Positions 23,281-36,050 of a DNA stretch of 64,000 nt are shown here, piece by piece. The stretch is taken from positions 1-64,000 of the forward strand of contig NMRA01000451.1 in the NCBI GenBank assembly GCA_002633005.1. Direction: 5' to 3'. The DNA is from Phoronis australis (Eukaryota; Phoronida; Phoronidae). The number at the start of each line of letters is the position of its first letter. The first letter of the stretch is position 1. The translations under genes and the position numbers were made by a program. The notes beneath the pieces were generated by a model. That model was not told the origin of the DNA and did not search any database. It worked only from the letters and a program-made list of their open reading frames with translations.

Positions 23281-26000
23281 GTGAGGCGACGTTCACTTCA
23301 AGACAATAGAAACTTATCGTGTAAGTTAGCATCTTATACATTCACTATTCGCGTTGGACCTGTCCACACTCCCAAACAGGCTGGGATTTTTGCACGCGTT
23401 GCTACAGAGATGAAAAACTACAACATTCGTTTGCTGACACTAACCGAGCTGAGGTTGAACACAGTTGGCCAAATTGAAAAACAGAAAGTAGAGACCTTTC
23501 TTTACTCATGTAAAGAAAATGAGGTTAACCCTTGGAGCATGGCTTTGGACTTTTTCTCAATCAAAACTCCACCAACAGACTATTTGAGTGGAACCCAGTC
23601 TCCGACACAATGGTCACATCAAGATTCGCATCCCGTTACCGGCGGGTAATAGTTACACAATATACGCACCCACCAACACTGGGTGATAACAGGTGATGGG
23701 TTGTCATGACCCGGGTATCGTGAGTGAAAATGGCGACTTCTTCACTTACTTGCGTCTACAACAACCTGGTCAGATATAAGTAGCAAAACTTTCCCTCACA
23801 AGAGAGGTCATAAATTAAACCTGTGCCCTGGTGGAAAGAAAAGAACCATATCAATCACTTTCCCATCCGTAGACATTAGATAAGAGCAATGGAAGATGTC
23901 CGTAGTGTGCAAGGTGCCGATATCGACTCAGACCACTATCTAGTTGTTGCTGCATTGCATGGAAATGTGTCCTCTCATAAAATTAGTGGAAATGGCAGTA
24001 TCTATTTTGTCATAAACAAATTACGAAATGACGACACCAAAACGGAATTTGCACTTCGCAACAGGTTCGCTCAATTACAGCCGATTTCACTACAAAAGAC
24101 TTGTGGACCAACATCAAACACACGTGCATTAGTACATGAAGAAATTCTGGATAAAAGCTCGATAAAGAACAAGAAACCACAGATTACTGATTTCACTTGG
24201 AAAATATAAAGAAACGAAAAGTCCTGCTGTCAACTGAGTCAAGACCTGTCTCTAGCCAACGCACAGAACTCTAAATATAGATGTACAAGAACTGAAACAT
24301 GGTAATATGCGCTTAGAGCTGACTGGAAGCCGCTGCCAAGGGAGACATAATGACATTGTACGCCACCATCAACCAATCGAGTGGCCAATGCTCTATACCC
24401 TTCAAACAACTTCAGGACAAGGTTGGTCTGCTAATCACCAATATTGAAGAGCAACTGGTATTCCAGTGAACTCATTTCAACACCATACTAAAATGGAAAT
24501 GTCCCTTAAATCTTCCAGCATTGCCTGAACCGAGGGAAATCCTCGACATGTGTCATCAAGAACAGGAATATCGGGGAAGCATCCGGCATCGACAATATCT
24601 CAAATGAAGAGGGAAGCGAGTTCTCAGTCAATGCCCTACACACATTGCTCAACGAGATCTAGGAAAAATATGAGACCCCACAAGACTGGACCAAAGGGCT
24701 CTTGGTTGAACTGCCGAACGCAGGCGACCTATTCCAACCTAAAAACTGTCGTAGAAACACTTTTCTGACCACACCAAGCAAAATGCGCATCCAGGTAATG
24801 CTTAACGGAATGAAGGAACCTCTCGACCTTAAACCGATTAGATACCAACAAAAACAGATTTTCCAACAGAACGATCCTTTACTGACCAGATTGATACCCT
24901 GAGGAGGACTGTTGGACAGTCCATCCAATTGAGTTCATCACTCCACCTCAACTTTCTTAATGTCAAGAAACCTTTCGACAGTTTTCGACAGAGAAATGAC
25001 CGGAAAATCCTATATTATGGTGTCCCTAACCAGTTTCTGGATGGAATTATAAAACGCCACGATGAGTTCACATGTCCGGTTATTCACAATGTGGACTCAC
25101 TCAGCCATTCCAGGTTGCAACAGGTGTACGACATGGATGTTTACTGTCACCTTTGTCTTCTTGATTGCTTTTAATTGGGTGACACGCACCGCATTCTCCG
25201 CCCCACCAATTGGTATACAATGGGCATTCACCAGCCGTCTTGGCGATTTAGGGTATACAAATAACCTCTTCTCTTCCTTTTAGCTCAGCGACAGCACGAA
25301 ATTTAACTTAAGACTTGCGTGCTCTCGTTTGGAGCCAAACATCAACGTCGAGAAAACTAAGAAGATGAGCATTTACGAATGGACAAAATGACAGCATCTG
25401 AGTGGATGGGAAAGAGCTAGAAGATGCCCAGTCTTCCACCAATTTGTGTAGACAGCATTATGGGTGCAACGCAGGAAGACGTCAAGGCTCGCATGAAGCA
25501 GAAACGTCAACGACATGCCATGCCGAAACGTCAGCGACATGCCATGCCGAAACCTGTCTGGAAGTCCTCTCCCTGACACCTCAAGATCTTGAACTCAAAT
25601 TTCAAGCCCGTCCTGATTCACGGCTTAACGGCATGATGACTCGATAATCACCAATGTTCAAGTCTTAACAAACAGATGACTGAGTCACTAGTGTGACAAA
25701 ATAGTAAATTAAACCATGTAGAATAAAGCCAGATATGAAGTCACAAAAATCCAGATAAAGAGAAGGAGTGGAGGTGGATTGGTCACACGATACAAAAACC
25801 CAATACAAATTACCACCTAGCTTGCCTTAACTGGGACCCCCAGTGGAAACGTGTAATATTGGAGACGAGCTGTGAATCTGAACTCCTTTCAATTGACAGG
25901 TTTTGAAACGAGATCCGAACAAAGGCTACCAACTAGACTAGATGGAAAGCAATCATGGAGGCCGTATGCACCTGAAGGTGTTTAGAGGCATCAGTCAGGT
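23281..26000 (+). pseudogene. RTE-like LINE, endonuclease plus reverse transcriptase, decayed
   Basis: Plus-strand fragments appear in element order. The apurinic-type endonuclease start is TEMKNYNIRLLTLTELRL (about 23405-23460). Its end is DVRSVQGADIDSDHYLVVAA (about 23895-23955), with the conserved SDH. The reverse transcriptase gives EASGIDNISNEE near 24580, LFQPKNCRRNTFLTTPSK near 24730-24785, VKKPFDSFRQRNDRKILYYG near 24960-25020 and the strand IGIQWAFTSRLGDLGYTNN near 25210-25265, where the usual ADD is decayed. The C-terminal tail has RRSGGGLVTRYK-type words near 25765. Stops and shifts are numerous. It lies antisense in a host-gene intron. RTE/CR1-like by overall motif pattern; the clade is uncertain. 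Confidence 0.65.
25499..25556. repeat. two to three units of a 23-24 bp tandem repeat
   Basis: Units containing GCCATGCCGAAACGTCAGCG repeat back to back inside the decayed LINE. They give the repeated RHGMSLTF seen on the minus strand, which is a translation artefact. Confidence 0.8.
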
Positions 26001-26128
26001 AAGTCACTATGTATCGGGAACAGAAAAGAAGGAAATATAAACAGTAACTGATGCATTGTAAGATGTGTAGTTGATCTCGGTGTTCTTGAATACCCTTTGC
26101 CCAATTCACACATGTCTAATTGTTTTAC

Positions 26129-26149
26129 CTCCCGTTCCCGGTCTTGCAC
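26129..26149 (-). CDS. 21-nt microexon, heptad GARPGTG
   Basis: Acceptor TACCCGTTTTGTAG, donor GTAAAACAATT. It starts GTGCAAG and ends CGGGAG. In phase 1 it reads GARPGTG, the most diverged of the Gly/Pro heptads and the first in transcript order. It lies 5.4 kb upstream of the dense array; the RTE-like LINE now fills part of that intron. Confidence 0.75.
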
Positions 26150-26199
26150 CTACAAAACGGGTAGTACGAATTTAAGGAAACACAGGTTACATCAGATAT

Positions 26200-29100
26200 G
26201 CGTTCAAGTGGATGACTTTACTCAAGAAAAAGAAAATAACAGCAAGTGATAACTAGCAAATGGAAAAAGCACAACCTTCACGCACTCTAAACGAACAAGT
26301 TATTTTCCAAATTATACATGTGTGAGTAAATATTTACAGAAGGCCTGCCAAAAGGTAAAAATTAGAGCTTTTTCAAAACTGATAATCACCATCGTGTAAG
26401 TTTGATATAACGATACGATAAATGAAAAAAATTCCAAAAATAGACTTGCTGTGGTCCAACAAAGACTGAAATATAAAGTACCGTCATAAAGGTAGTACCA
26501 AAATACATGCTTGAATTATTAGTCTTTACTAAATCTGTGCTTTGTATAGTTATATTACTTAAAAAAGCTTGAGATTTGGACCACAGCGCAAGTACAAGTG
26601 AACAATCAGAATGAAACAAAATGATCTAAAAGTTCAAGACACGCAACTACTATCTCTTACTATCTTCAGCTTTGTGTAAACTTTTCAATGCACATTGTAA
26701 CATTTATAAGTTTTAACTTTTAGGAAGGAGTATTAGCCTAAATGACAACGCTGTTCTGAACAAACATCACTTAATCTGTGCTCTACATCAGTTTATGAAA
26801 TCGTTTATATGAAAAGTAATTTTAGTTGCCTGTACTGTATGCGATCTATTGAATTTCTCTGGGGAGAGCTCATTGTACTAGGTAACTTAATTGCCTTCAC
26901 CAAAGATCAGTTTGTAACCAATTCTCTGATTTATATCTTTGTTCCATAACTTCCCAAGACAAAAACCTGTTTTGAGTGTCTGACATATCGTTTACATTAA
27001 CTATGACGGCCTTGTAGGTCCCATTGAAACACGCAAATTTGCCATTAATCAAAATATTTCTATTTAATCAAGCAAAGTCTGCTCAAAATGCGCAATTAAT
27101 CAATGTTGACTATTTCAGTGATAGTTGCGTTAGAGAGAATTAGCAGCGGCGTGTCCCTGCCAAATGAAAGTCTACCTATTAACAGAACCTAACTACATCC
27201 GGTCATTCGGCAACCTACCAGACTCTACATTTGAAAACAAATGCCTCTGAACTCTGCCGTCTTTCACCTTATTCTCTCCAAAATTAGTAACTTTCTCAAA
27301 ATACCATGACAAAGGCTCAGAGACTATTAGATCAGTGGTCTTTTGTTTTCTGTATATCTGGACAGTTTAAAAATCATCAACTAAAACATTAATTTTGTTT
27401 ACAGTAACGCCTGTTGAAAGTGGTTGCAAGTTGCAAGCAAAATGTTTCAGATCTTAGAGAAAAAATGAACAACCCCACGACTTATCTGTAAGTATGAAGT
27501 CACTAAAATGATTTGAGGTACATGTAGCATGCTAATTTTTATTAATATGAGTGTGTATTGACTTAATTACATTTGGTGTTCAAAACATTAAATTAACCTT
27601 GTTGGTGGTATTAAAAATGTTTAGTGTCAGCTATGATCAAATTTAAATTTAAATTTATTCAGATTTTGACAAAATAATGTTTCAGTAATACATGATTTGC
27701 ATGCTGTCATTTTAAAATCATTCCTATCTAAAATGATTTTAAATTTTCCATCGACACAAAATAACTCAAATAGCAGTATCAAATATTCATTTCAATTTGC
27801 TTTAAAATTCTAAGAATTTGCAATTTATCATTGCAGATTGATCTGAGGTGACATAAGCAAGTTGCTCATGCACAAAAGGTCTTGGATAAGCCTGTGGCCA
27901 CATTACGGGATTGTTATATCAAATAGCCAATCAGGAGCTTCTGGGGGTTTCTTCTGTACCTGATTATGTTGCTAAGAACTCCCTGCAACAAACGTGGTAC
28001 CAGCCAAGAGTGTGAGGTCTCAATCAGCTAGCACAGAGGAGGCTACCATGATTGTAAACAGTTAGTAGTCCATCAGTCCTAGCCTCGCTTTGGATTTTCC
28101 CTTAATATTCATGAGGCAATATTAAGAAAGGTCTGTTGTCAACACGCTGCAGAAAACAATTGGAATTGGAGCAAGTCGGCTGGAAAAATAAAAATTGCTT
28201 TTAAGCAGTTTTTATTTTTTATTAAAATAGCCGTCGACCACAAATCTTTAGACGAATGATCCACTTTTCGAAAAACGGGATATCGGTGTGGACATTCCGT
28301 TGCTAGCACACTTTTTGCTTTCTTTCAGGAACGTCCGGGAAATACGTGAGCCCCTCCCCCTATTCTGGTCACCGATAATTAAAGTGCATTATGATATAAA
28401 GGAAAATTTGCTCTCACTCCCGGGAGGACGATGCACTGATTAACAATTGCAGAAAATCTACTTTTATGATCCCCATTTCTGTTCCGTGACTAACGAGAAA
28501 AAACGAGAAACGAATTTGGCCTTTGTGCTCATATTGGTGCTATCACAATATCCCTTATGTTGATAGATTTATATTTGTTGTTGGTTGAAAACACCAATGT
28601 CTTTAGAAATCACTTCGGGGTATACTGATGTTGTACGACTCAGCGAAATCGAAAGTGACGCATAGCATCGCCAGTGACTTGCCCTAGTAACGAACACAGA
28701 ATCGTTTCCCGTACTAGTCCGATCGATATAACGTGAGCAAAAAATACCAATTCGTTTCTCGTTTTTAGCCATTTAAAAAGACAAAGTGTACCTGTACGGA
28801 AATGTAGAAGCGTAGACAAATGTTCAAATTTGCTAAACTTTGGATAATCGTACATGTATCTCAGGAATGACTGATGGAATCCTCAACTAACTTACATATA
28901 CAGTGTACTATGTTTATGCACTATTCTCAAAATATCTTATAGGAATTTGTTCCTTAAATGTTGCACTTGTGCATGACGGATTCCATGACCTTGTTCGAAA
29001 AAAAAATAATTTTGATAAATCAATAACCTGAAATGATAATTTAAAAAAGTATCAACATTTTGAGATTTTGTATCAAGTGAAATTAGGCAATGCTATTACC

Positions 29101-31450
29101 ACTGTTATTTTCCTAACTAGGCAATGTGACCAAACTACTAGGAAATTTGTAGGAAGTTACAATCAAATTTGTTGTCTTTTCTCGCAAACATAGACATCAC
29201 ATTTGATTTAGGCCAGAACAGAAGCACGAACTTTAAAATTACCGCGTAAGTAAGTAAGAACATATCTATCCAACGCTTCGTTTATTACTCTAAACCATTG
29301 TCAAGGAAACAGTTCACAGGCTCAAAACAGGCGACACAGGTAGAGAAGAGAATGTACAGATACACGGCAAAATGCATAGTAAGGGGGAGAGACCAGAAAT
29401 CAAAACAGTTGGAGCTCAACTGAACCCATGTTTCTATTGAGGTAACGCTCAGCATGGTTCAACTTAGGATGCACAATTTCAATGAAACGGCATCTTTAAT
29501 TCAGTAAAATTACCTCTCACTTGTAACTTATCGATCTCCAGTTAAAATGAGGGTAATATGTCGTCGGTACCCTTTGACCTGGACATTGTAATCAGTAACC
29601 AGTGATAATCTATTTTAGCAGACTTATTTTATATATTTACTATATTTCTATTTTGTTTAAATTTTCAATTGGTTTTGAGTAAAAACATTTTTAGCGAGAA
29701 TAACTCGACTTCGGACGCAGAAAGTAGAATGTAGATATATGTATGATGTATGTATGTATGTATGTATGTATATGTATATGTATATGTATATGCATAGATT
29801 ACAGACAACAGGTTCGCAACTATCTGCTGCAGTTTCCGGTTAGTTTACTTTGACAGGAAATTCTCGCATCTACTTTACTGTCCAGATCAACGAAAAAAAT
29901 AGTAGATTCGGCATTGAAACGCTGTTCAAAGTCTTCCAATAGTAGAACTGTTGGTATCGTGAGTACTTTTGGCAATGCTACTGGTAATTAATTAAAAAAT
30001 TCAAACTTCGGTGCCTAGTGATTATGTCATCTGCTTGCACAATACTAAACAGCATAATTATCGGAGAGTATGTGATTCATGGTTCACATGGGCCTACTGA
30101 GAAAACTACGAAAGCATATTTGTGCACAAATTCTAAGGAGTACATGTGAATGCAAAGGATACTTATATAACGTTTTCTTTTAGAAGATTATTAATTTTGC
30201 TCGGATTAAAAAATGCGCCTCTGTATTGATTTCACTGGTTTAACCTTTGTATGTTTGCAATTCAACATTCTCAAGTGAGCAGTTCTTTTCTTGGAAGTGT
30301 TAAGTGGCCCCTAAAATGGCCGTTGGCTGTACTGTGCATCAGCTTTAGGTACTGTATGGCGTGAAATGGTTCTTAGAAGAACCGTTGAATAACAAGAGAA
30401 CAAATCACACAGTATACCGTGCTCATTCAGGTACTGAAGGTCCTCTTCATTTTAGTTTTCATCAGGGAAGGTTGGATGAAAACAGAGAAGATGACAATAT
30501 CAATGACAGTTGTAACACCTCAAATAGATATTACCGCTCCCCAACGTTATCACGAATCCAGTTCTTATCCCTGGATCCACAAGTAATCCTGAACCGTAAG
30601 GGAAAAAGACATACAACAAAAGGAATCAAATTTCGAAAATCATCGCTTGCGTACGATTCCGTGTTGCTGTCGCCAGGCTGATGTTCCTCCCCAACATCCA
30701 CGTCGGAAATCGACGTTGCGAGTGATGGAAACTTTGTTTCTAACTTTGATCCCATTTTGTAAGAAAGGGGTGTACTGATTTTGTCTAATGTTGATAGAGC
30801 ATAACTTTTGGTTTTTACAATGCATTAATCGTGTTGAATGCATTTATATTAAGTGGCCTCATTGAGCCTAACAGAAAATAATTAATTGTAACACAATAAA
30901 GTTTTGATAATACAATAGAACTGGACTCCCTAAGAATCAGGCTTGTTTTTCGAAATTTTGCGCCGTTGGTGATCTGATTGGTTCATGCACTTATGGTGGG
31001 AAATGATAGACCGAGTATTGTGCACGTGTGCACTGTAGCAACACTTAGTATCTTATTCTTAATTGGCCAATATGTTGATACAGTAAATTTCCTTATTTAT
31101 GCCCATCCTGGTTTGACCGCAACTTGAGCCTGTTAGGGTTCTACCATATTGGGGTCGGCATAGGGACTTCATTTCACCGACCATTTCAAATTGTGTAGGT
31201 GAAGTAAATAAACAAAGTGGATGATTATCATCACACGAATTTCATCATTAGTATCTCTTGCCGGGAGCTCAAATTTTCTTAGACCAGGGATTGTCACATT
31301 TGTAAGGTAGAAGTGTTTCGTTGGACTTTCTGGTCAGTGGCGTTATTTATACCGGACCAAAAGTAAAAACAGCCCCTTGTTTAAATTAGGAGCTGCATAA
31401 AAAATAATTGCAGGCGGTATGACACATGTTGTACATAGTTTAGTATGTAG
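26200..31450. other. intron DNA of the host gene, no gene recognised
   Basis: I find no supportable exon. Visible structures: an A/T-rich near-perfect hairpin at 28184-28219 (arms AAAAATAAAAATTGCTT and its complement with one mismatch), a TATG/TATATG microsatellite at 29734-29794, and a block near 28490-28570 (CGAGAAACGAATTTGGCCTTT) that recurs diverged near 34045-34115. Small frames near 30361-30755 overlap on both strands without splice or family support. Confidence 0.4.
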
Positions 31451-31454
31451 AACC

Positions 31455-31653
31455 GGCAGCGGATAAAGGGGTCCCGTTTTTTGTTTTATTTTTTTTTAAT
31501 CCACCGACAGATTTTCTGAACAGAAGGTCCACACCATATCCCCAACACCCGCAACTTTCAGGCCGCCTGTGCAAATACAATCGCGCTTTGCCCAATTCCG
31601 CGAGGCAACATGTTGCCCCCCCCTCTTCTTATGACATCTTAGATCCGCCACTG
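31455..31653. mobile_element. GGATCC-type short element, inverted copy
   Basis: The right end on plus reads AGATCCGCCACTG, the inverse of the AGTGGCGGATC start seen at 45279 and 58200. The left end CAGCGGATAAAGGGG is its imperfect partner. It holds C-rich and T-rich runs as in the other copies. Old and diverged. Confidence 0.4.
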
Positions 31654-31789
31654 TTATACCAGACGTGCGAGCGCATGTGGGTCCATTGCACTGATCAGTT
31701 GAAGCCATTTTTTATGCTTTATTATTGACATAGAGCTAAGCCGAGCTGAGAATCTTGAAACCTGATTCACGGGTTTAGCAGTTTGACCC

Positions 31790-31866
31790 AGTGGTATTCT
31801 AATCCACGACCTTGAGCAAAGAAAGCAGGCACCTATCACAATAGGCCACCCTGCCTCATCCAGGAG
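31790..31866 (-). mobile_element. tRNA-like SINE head
   Basis: On the minus strand TGGCCTATTGTGATAGGTG resembles an A box, followed about 35 nt later by GGATTAGAATACC as a B box. A diverged second copy sits at 61400-61458, sharing CTGTGAT, CCTGCTT and GGTCGTGGATT. The dispersed pair favours a SINE over a functional tRNA; no cloverleaf with an acceptor stem is apparent. Confidence 0.4.
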
Positions 31867-32039
31867 CTGCATAGGCTATAGGGTGTAATTTGTGTAGACG
31901 TTTCTCTGCGTTGCGAGTTATTGTAAAAATGGGTCAGTCTGTAGCCAACAACGGTAAATTCATAAAAGACTGCGTGCAGTGCAACTGAAGTTCATAAACA
32001 CTAGACTTCCAAAGGCTTGATCTGATTTGACATTTCACA

Positions 32040-32720
32040 TGATATTTCAGAAGGACATTACTTAGTATCATTCTTGCCGAGAATGTCGTGAGAGGGCGGC
32101 TAGTTAACAGTGAAGTTCTCGAGCTGGTCTATGAAAATTATAGTGAGGGAGATGCTGTGATGTACACTGAAGGATCGGTTAAAAGAGGAAAAAGATCTGG
32201 ATGGGGCTATGTAGTCAAGGTGGATGGCAAAATAGTTGCAGAAAATGATGAGGCATACGAGAGCACGACATCTAGTATGAGGATGGAGGAGGTTGGTGCT
32301 TAAAAGGCACTTTCGTGGCTACAGGAAAGCACTTACATGTATACCTGCGCAGTTATTGTGACAGACTCTCAGAGCATGCTGAGAAAAATCGAAAAGGGAT
32401 ATCTCAAACCCGAGTGGCTGCTGTATTTACAAAACAGTGGACTGGGAAAGCTTACTTGGATATTCTCACCTGGGCATGCCGGGGTCGCCGGAAATGAGAA
32501 AGTTGACAAGTTAGAGGGAAATGCACCAATACAAGGCGCCCTCAGATTTGGAGAGAGTGAGATTCTTGGAGCGCTTAGAGACGTGGAGCCACATGAGAAT
32601 AGGGATGCATTTGACAGGATGCAGCTGTTTGGATATCAGAGAGGCTGTGGTGTTGGTAGCCGTTTGCATGGCCGGGCAAGACGACTCTGTAATCAGCAGT
32701 TCGGGCTGGAGTGGTTAGTC
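32040..32720 (+). pseudogene. LINE 3' fragment with RNase H domain
   Basis: Plus-strand pieces encode an RNase H fold. AVMYTEGSVKRGKRSGWGYV has Glu where the first catalytic Asp (DGS) is expected. STTSSMRMEE follows, then after a frameshift near 32300 ALSWLQ, VTDSQSMLRKIEKGYL, and FSPGHAGVAGNEKVDKLEGN with His and Asp in place. The tail GYQRGCGVGSRLHGRARRLC has the C-terminal pattern of I-like LINEs. Truncated at both ends and antisense to the host gene, in the intron between 33450 and 26149. It is related in design to, but not the same copy as, the element at 58352. Confidence 0.75.
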
Positions 32721-33449
32721 TGACTTGATGACGTGGAAAGCCGAGCATCTAGGGGTCTGCCGACGCTGATTCTGCACTCAAATAATACCCAAGTAATGCA
32801 CGGGTACCCTTTTGTTTTATTAGGAGTGGGATTGGTTCATTATGTACCCTAAAGGTTTAATGGCGGAAATTTAAAAATCATGCGTCCGCTTACAAAAAAT
32901 TAACATTGAAGAATAAAAAAAACTTCACACCCCTCTGGTGTTCTAGTCCCATGTTTGCAAATAAGTTGGTTGTTTTTTCATAGACTGCAATGGACTTGGC
33001 TAAGATGGTCTAGATATTTTGTGTGGCATACATTCGACATGAAGTGAGTGTGTATCCTGCTGTTGAATTGCGAGATAGATTTTGAGTAGGTCATTTGGTT
33101 ATTTCTGGGCTATTAATGTGATCTTTATTGATGTTAAAGGTTTTACCAGCATTCAATTTATTTGTACACGAATATATTAATCGACTATGTCGGTGATCCA
33201 AATCCCGACGAAATGTGCGCATTTTGCTGAGATAGTAACGGCCTGATTAGATCCAGCGAAGATGACTAATTTGGTTAATTTGCACACTAGACAGTACAGA
33301 GTGCTGTAAACAAAATCATATTTAACTAATCAGAATTTGAGAAAGTCCTTCCTGGTACACGTGGTAGATCCAGATTGTACGATCAACGCGGGGGTAACAA
33401 TGTGGGTAACCCATAGCTGACGGACAAAACGTACTAAATGTCTGCTTAC

Positions 33450-33464
33450 CTGGTCGTACCGGAG
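33450..33464 (-). CDS. 15-nt microexon, peptide APVRP
   Basis: Acceptor TTCTACTTCTTACAG, donor GTAAGCAGAC. The exon CTCCGGTACGACCAG in phase 1 reads APVRP. Its flanks match those of the 15-nt exon at 39539 on both sides (GCTGACGGACAAAA downstream, AATCAAATTkCrGGAA upstream), so the two are duplicates. Confidence 0.8.
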
Positions 33465-33876
33465 CTGTAAGAAGTAGAATCAGCAATCAAATTTCGGGAA
33501 TACAAGAAAAGGTTCACAGTATGATTAACATATTCACGTCTGACTTCAAGCAAAATCACAAAGTTTTAATCAATATACAAAACACGCGTTGTATGTAAAT
33601 CCCATTTGGACAGGATAACAAGATCGACCTTTAGCGTACGAGCGAACAAAAAACTCGACCGAACAACACACTAATGAGAACTAAAACAAACATAGACAAC
33701 ATTACTGTTTTTTGCTCCTCTCAGAATGATCATGTTTAAACGGATATATTAGTCTCCAATGGCTTGAGGTATTAAATAAAAGAATCTCAGTTTGTTGCTT
33801 TCATTGATCACACCCTGACTTAACCTGACAAGGTATTTGTAAGGAATGTTTGATTTACTACACATTTCGGGCTTAC

Positions 33877-33912
33877 CTTTCGTGGTTTTGGTCGTGGTCG
33901 TGGTTGTTGGAA
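33877..33912 (-). CDS. 36-nt microexon, Thr-rich VPTTTTTTKTTK
   Basis: Acceptor TTGTTTTTTCCGTAG, donor GTAAGCCCG. Phase 1, with G from the previous exon, gives V then PTTTTTTKTTK, a dense O-glycosylation type segment as in mucin stalks. Frame 0 would give an Arg/Pro-rich peptide, but the phase shared by all neighbours supports Thr. An ACC/ACG codon repeat probably made it by slippage. Confidence 0.75.
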
Positions 33913-34129
33913 CTACGGAAAAAACAAGAATCACATTCTACATACACTGTTACCATGCAGCGAAACATTTTGAAGGGGTGGCATGCTCTTGAAGAAAATC
34001 AATGTTTTGATCCTCATATATAATCCATAACTAATTTGATTAATGAAAAAACGAATTCGACCTTTACCCTCTTAAAATTGGTATCGTAATGTCCCTTATC
34101 TTAATAGGCTAATGTTCCCCCTATACATG

Positions 34130-36050
34130 TAGTCCGAGAGCCAAAGATCATTTTCTTCTTAACCTGGATTTGCTGGAAAAGTTTTCATTATTTGGGGGTG
34201 TGGCAGTTGGTAACCCTCAAGCGTTTTTAAAATATGCAAATCAACGTCCCCGTTATGCAAATTGTTTGCTTATAAATTCCTTACTAAGCAGTGCATTTTT
34301 GTTTTCACCCATGTTTTTATTGTCAGCAAATTTTAGTGTAGGCTTTGAGGAGATACGTTGTGAATTTGCATAGTTTATGCAAATTGAGGCCGCCATTATT
34401 AAAAATTTTACTTGTTCAATAAGCTATGGTACCAGGAACCACTGGTGATTTGTCATATTTGTGCTTCTATGATCAATTATTTTAAAGAAATCTATTTGCA
34501 AGTTTTTTCATGATATATTTGCATACATAATGGTTATTAAGGTCACCATTTTTTCGAAATTATTTGTTTGCCTTTAACCTCCTTACCAAGAACTGCAGAG
34601 AGCTATTTAATGTTTTCGCCTATACCTCCATCATCAGGAAATCTAATAAAGCTTGTTTGCCGCCATTATTCAAAGTATAATTTGACTTATAGCTGAAGTA
34701 CCAGGCACCATAGACAAACTATACTTTTACATCTGCACCCGTGTTTCTGTTGTAAATGAACTTCATGAAATCCGTTTGCAAACTGTTGCATGATAAATTT
34801 GCATATCTTTCACAAATAAATGGCACCATAATTATACTGTTTCTGCTCATAACTTGTTTACGGGTATTCATGCAGATTATGTTAGTGTCATATCTCAGGT
34901 TTTCATGGTCATCATGAATTTGAATACTTCGGTCTCGGTCGACACGCGTAATAATGTCTCGTAGTCTAGTTGCCAGCCCAATAGCTCCCATAGTGAACCC
35001 TGCAATGTTGATTACTATAAAGTTTTTTTGTTGAAGAATATTAAGTATGATCAAGAGAAAAACATTAGCTTGGTTGCACTTAGTGCAACTTTGAGCATTT
35101 TTTGCAATTCAAGATGGCGGATTCTGCCATTTTGAATTTCGACCAACTTTGTTTTTTTCAACTTGATGACTAACAGGGTCATGTAATACATTGTTTATAC
35201 CATTTTCTGTGATGGGAGTCCATTTCAGGTGTTATTTTAGTAATACGGGGTAATCTTCAGAGGTCAAAGGTCAAAACTGCCTAGCAGCCTTCTGACATTT
35301 AGTTTTTATCTTCAAAATGCTCACTATTACATACATGTACTATAGTGGGTCAAACAGTTTGACACAAGTTTCATGAGGGTTGTATGGCATGGAAATGCAC
35401 ATACGCTCAGCAGTTCAATGCTCTAGTATGGTTACTGCCCATTACTCCAAAAATAGCTCTACTCCGAAGAAACCTACGTCTCCTCATATATGAACGCATT
35501 TGTTTCATTTGATAAAAAATATATGCACGCACCCAGTCTAAAATATGGGAGCTCAAATTTTTGGCAATGTGGACCTTTTACAAACTAAAAACATGGGAGT
35601 CAAAAACGGGATGTCACGTTCAGGGACATGAATTGTGTATTCGCGCCTTTTCAGTGGACTTTTGTCTCGTTTTCTCGGACTTTTTGTATTTTTGAAGCGG
35701 ACGTTTTTGCCCACGCATGTAATATGATACATTTTCTTTCGATCAAGTGAACTTCAAAAAAGATAGGATACAAGAGTTGTTAACTACCTGTACAAAGACA
35801 GTAATAATGGCAGAAATGAGTCATTGGACTTCATTGTCCAAATTTATTTTTGTGTCGGTATTTTGTTAGTTAGTAACAAAATAATAAGCCATGCGTGTAA
35901 TTTTGAGAAAATTTAGGAAGATCGAGTAAAAAAAGTTGCAGTAACGGTGATTTTTCGGAGTAGAGGAGCTTAGGAGTAGCTGTTTTTTCGGAGTGGTGGC
36001 ATGGGCCATCGGAGTATTAACCGGCTACACTCCAGTGTAGTCAACGGAAA
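34130..36050. other. intron DNA with old repeats, no gene
   Basis: Two or three diverged copies of a block with TTATGCAAATTG, CCTTACyAAG and GCCGCCATTATT lie at about 34200-34410 and 34490-34700. Near 34930 is a core shared with the MITE at 7958-8074. Between about 35440 and 36000 are opposing CTACTCCGAA/TTCGGAGTAG words that suggest the ends of another short element. No coding region is supported. Confidence 0.35.

Noticed and set aside
30361-30843. Overlapping open frames on both strands in an intron
   Set aside because: No splice borders, no family motif and no codon pattern favouring either strand.
31790-31866. Possible functional tRNA gene
   Set aside because: Only A- and B-box-like words are visible, no cloverleaf, and a diverged second copy points to a SINE.
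34587-34592. 6-nt microexon TTCTTG with CTCTCTGCAG acceptor and GTAAGG donor
   Set aside because: It lies in a dispersed repeat block whose sister copy lacks the borders, and six bases are too few to support without RNA.
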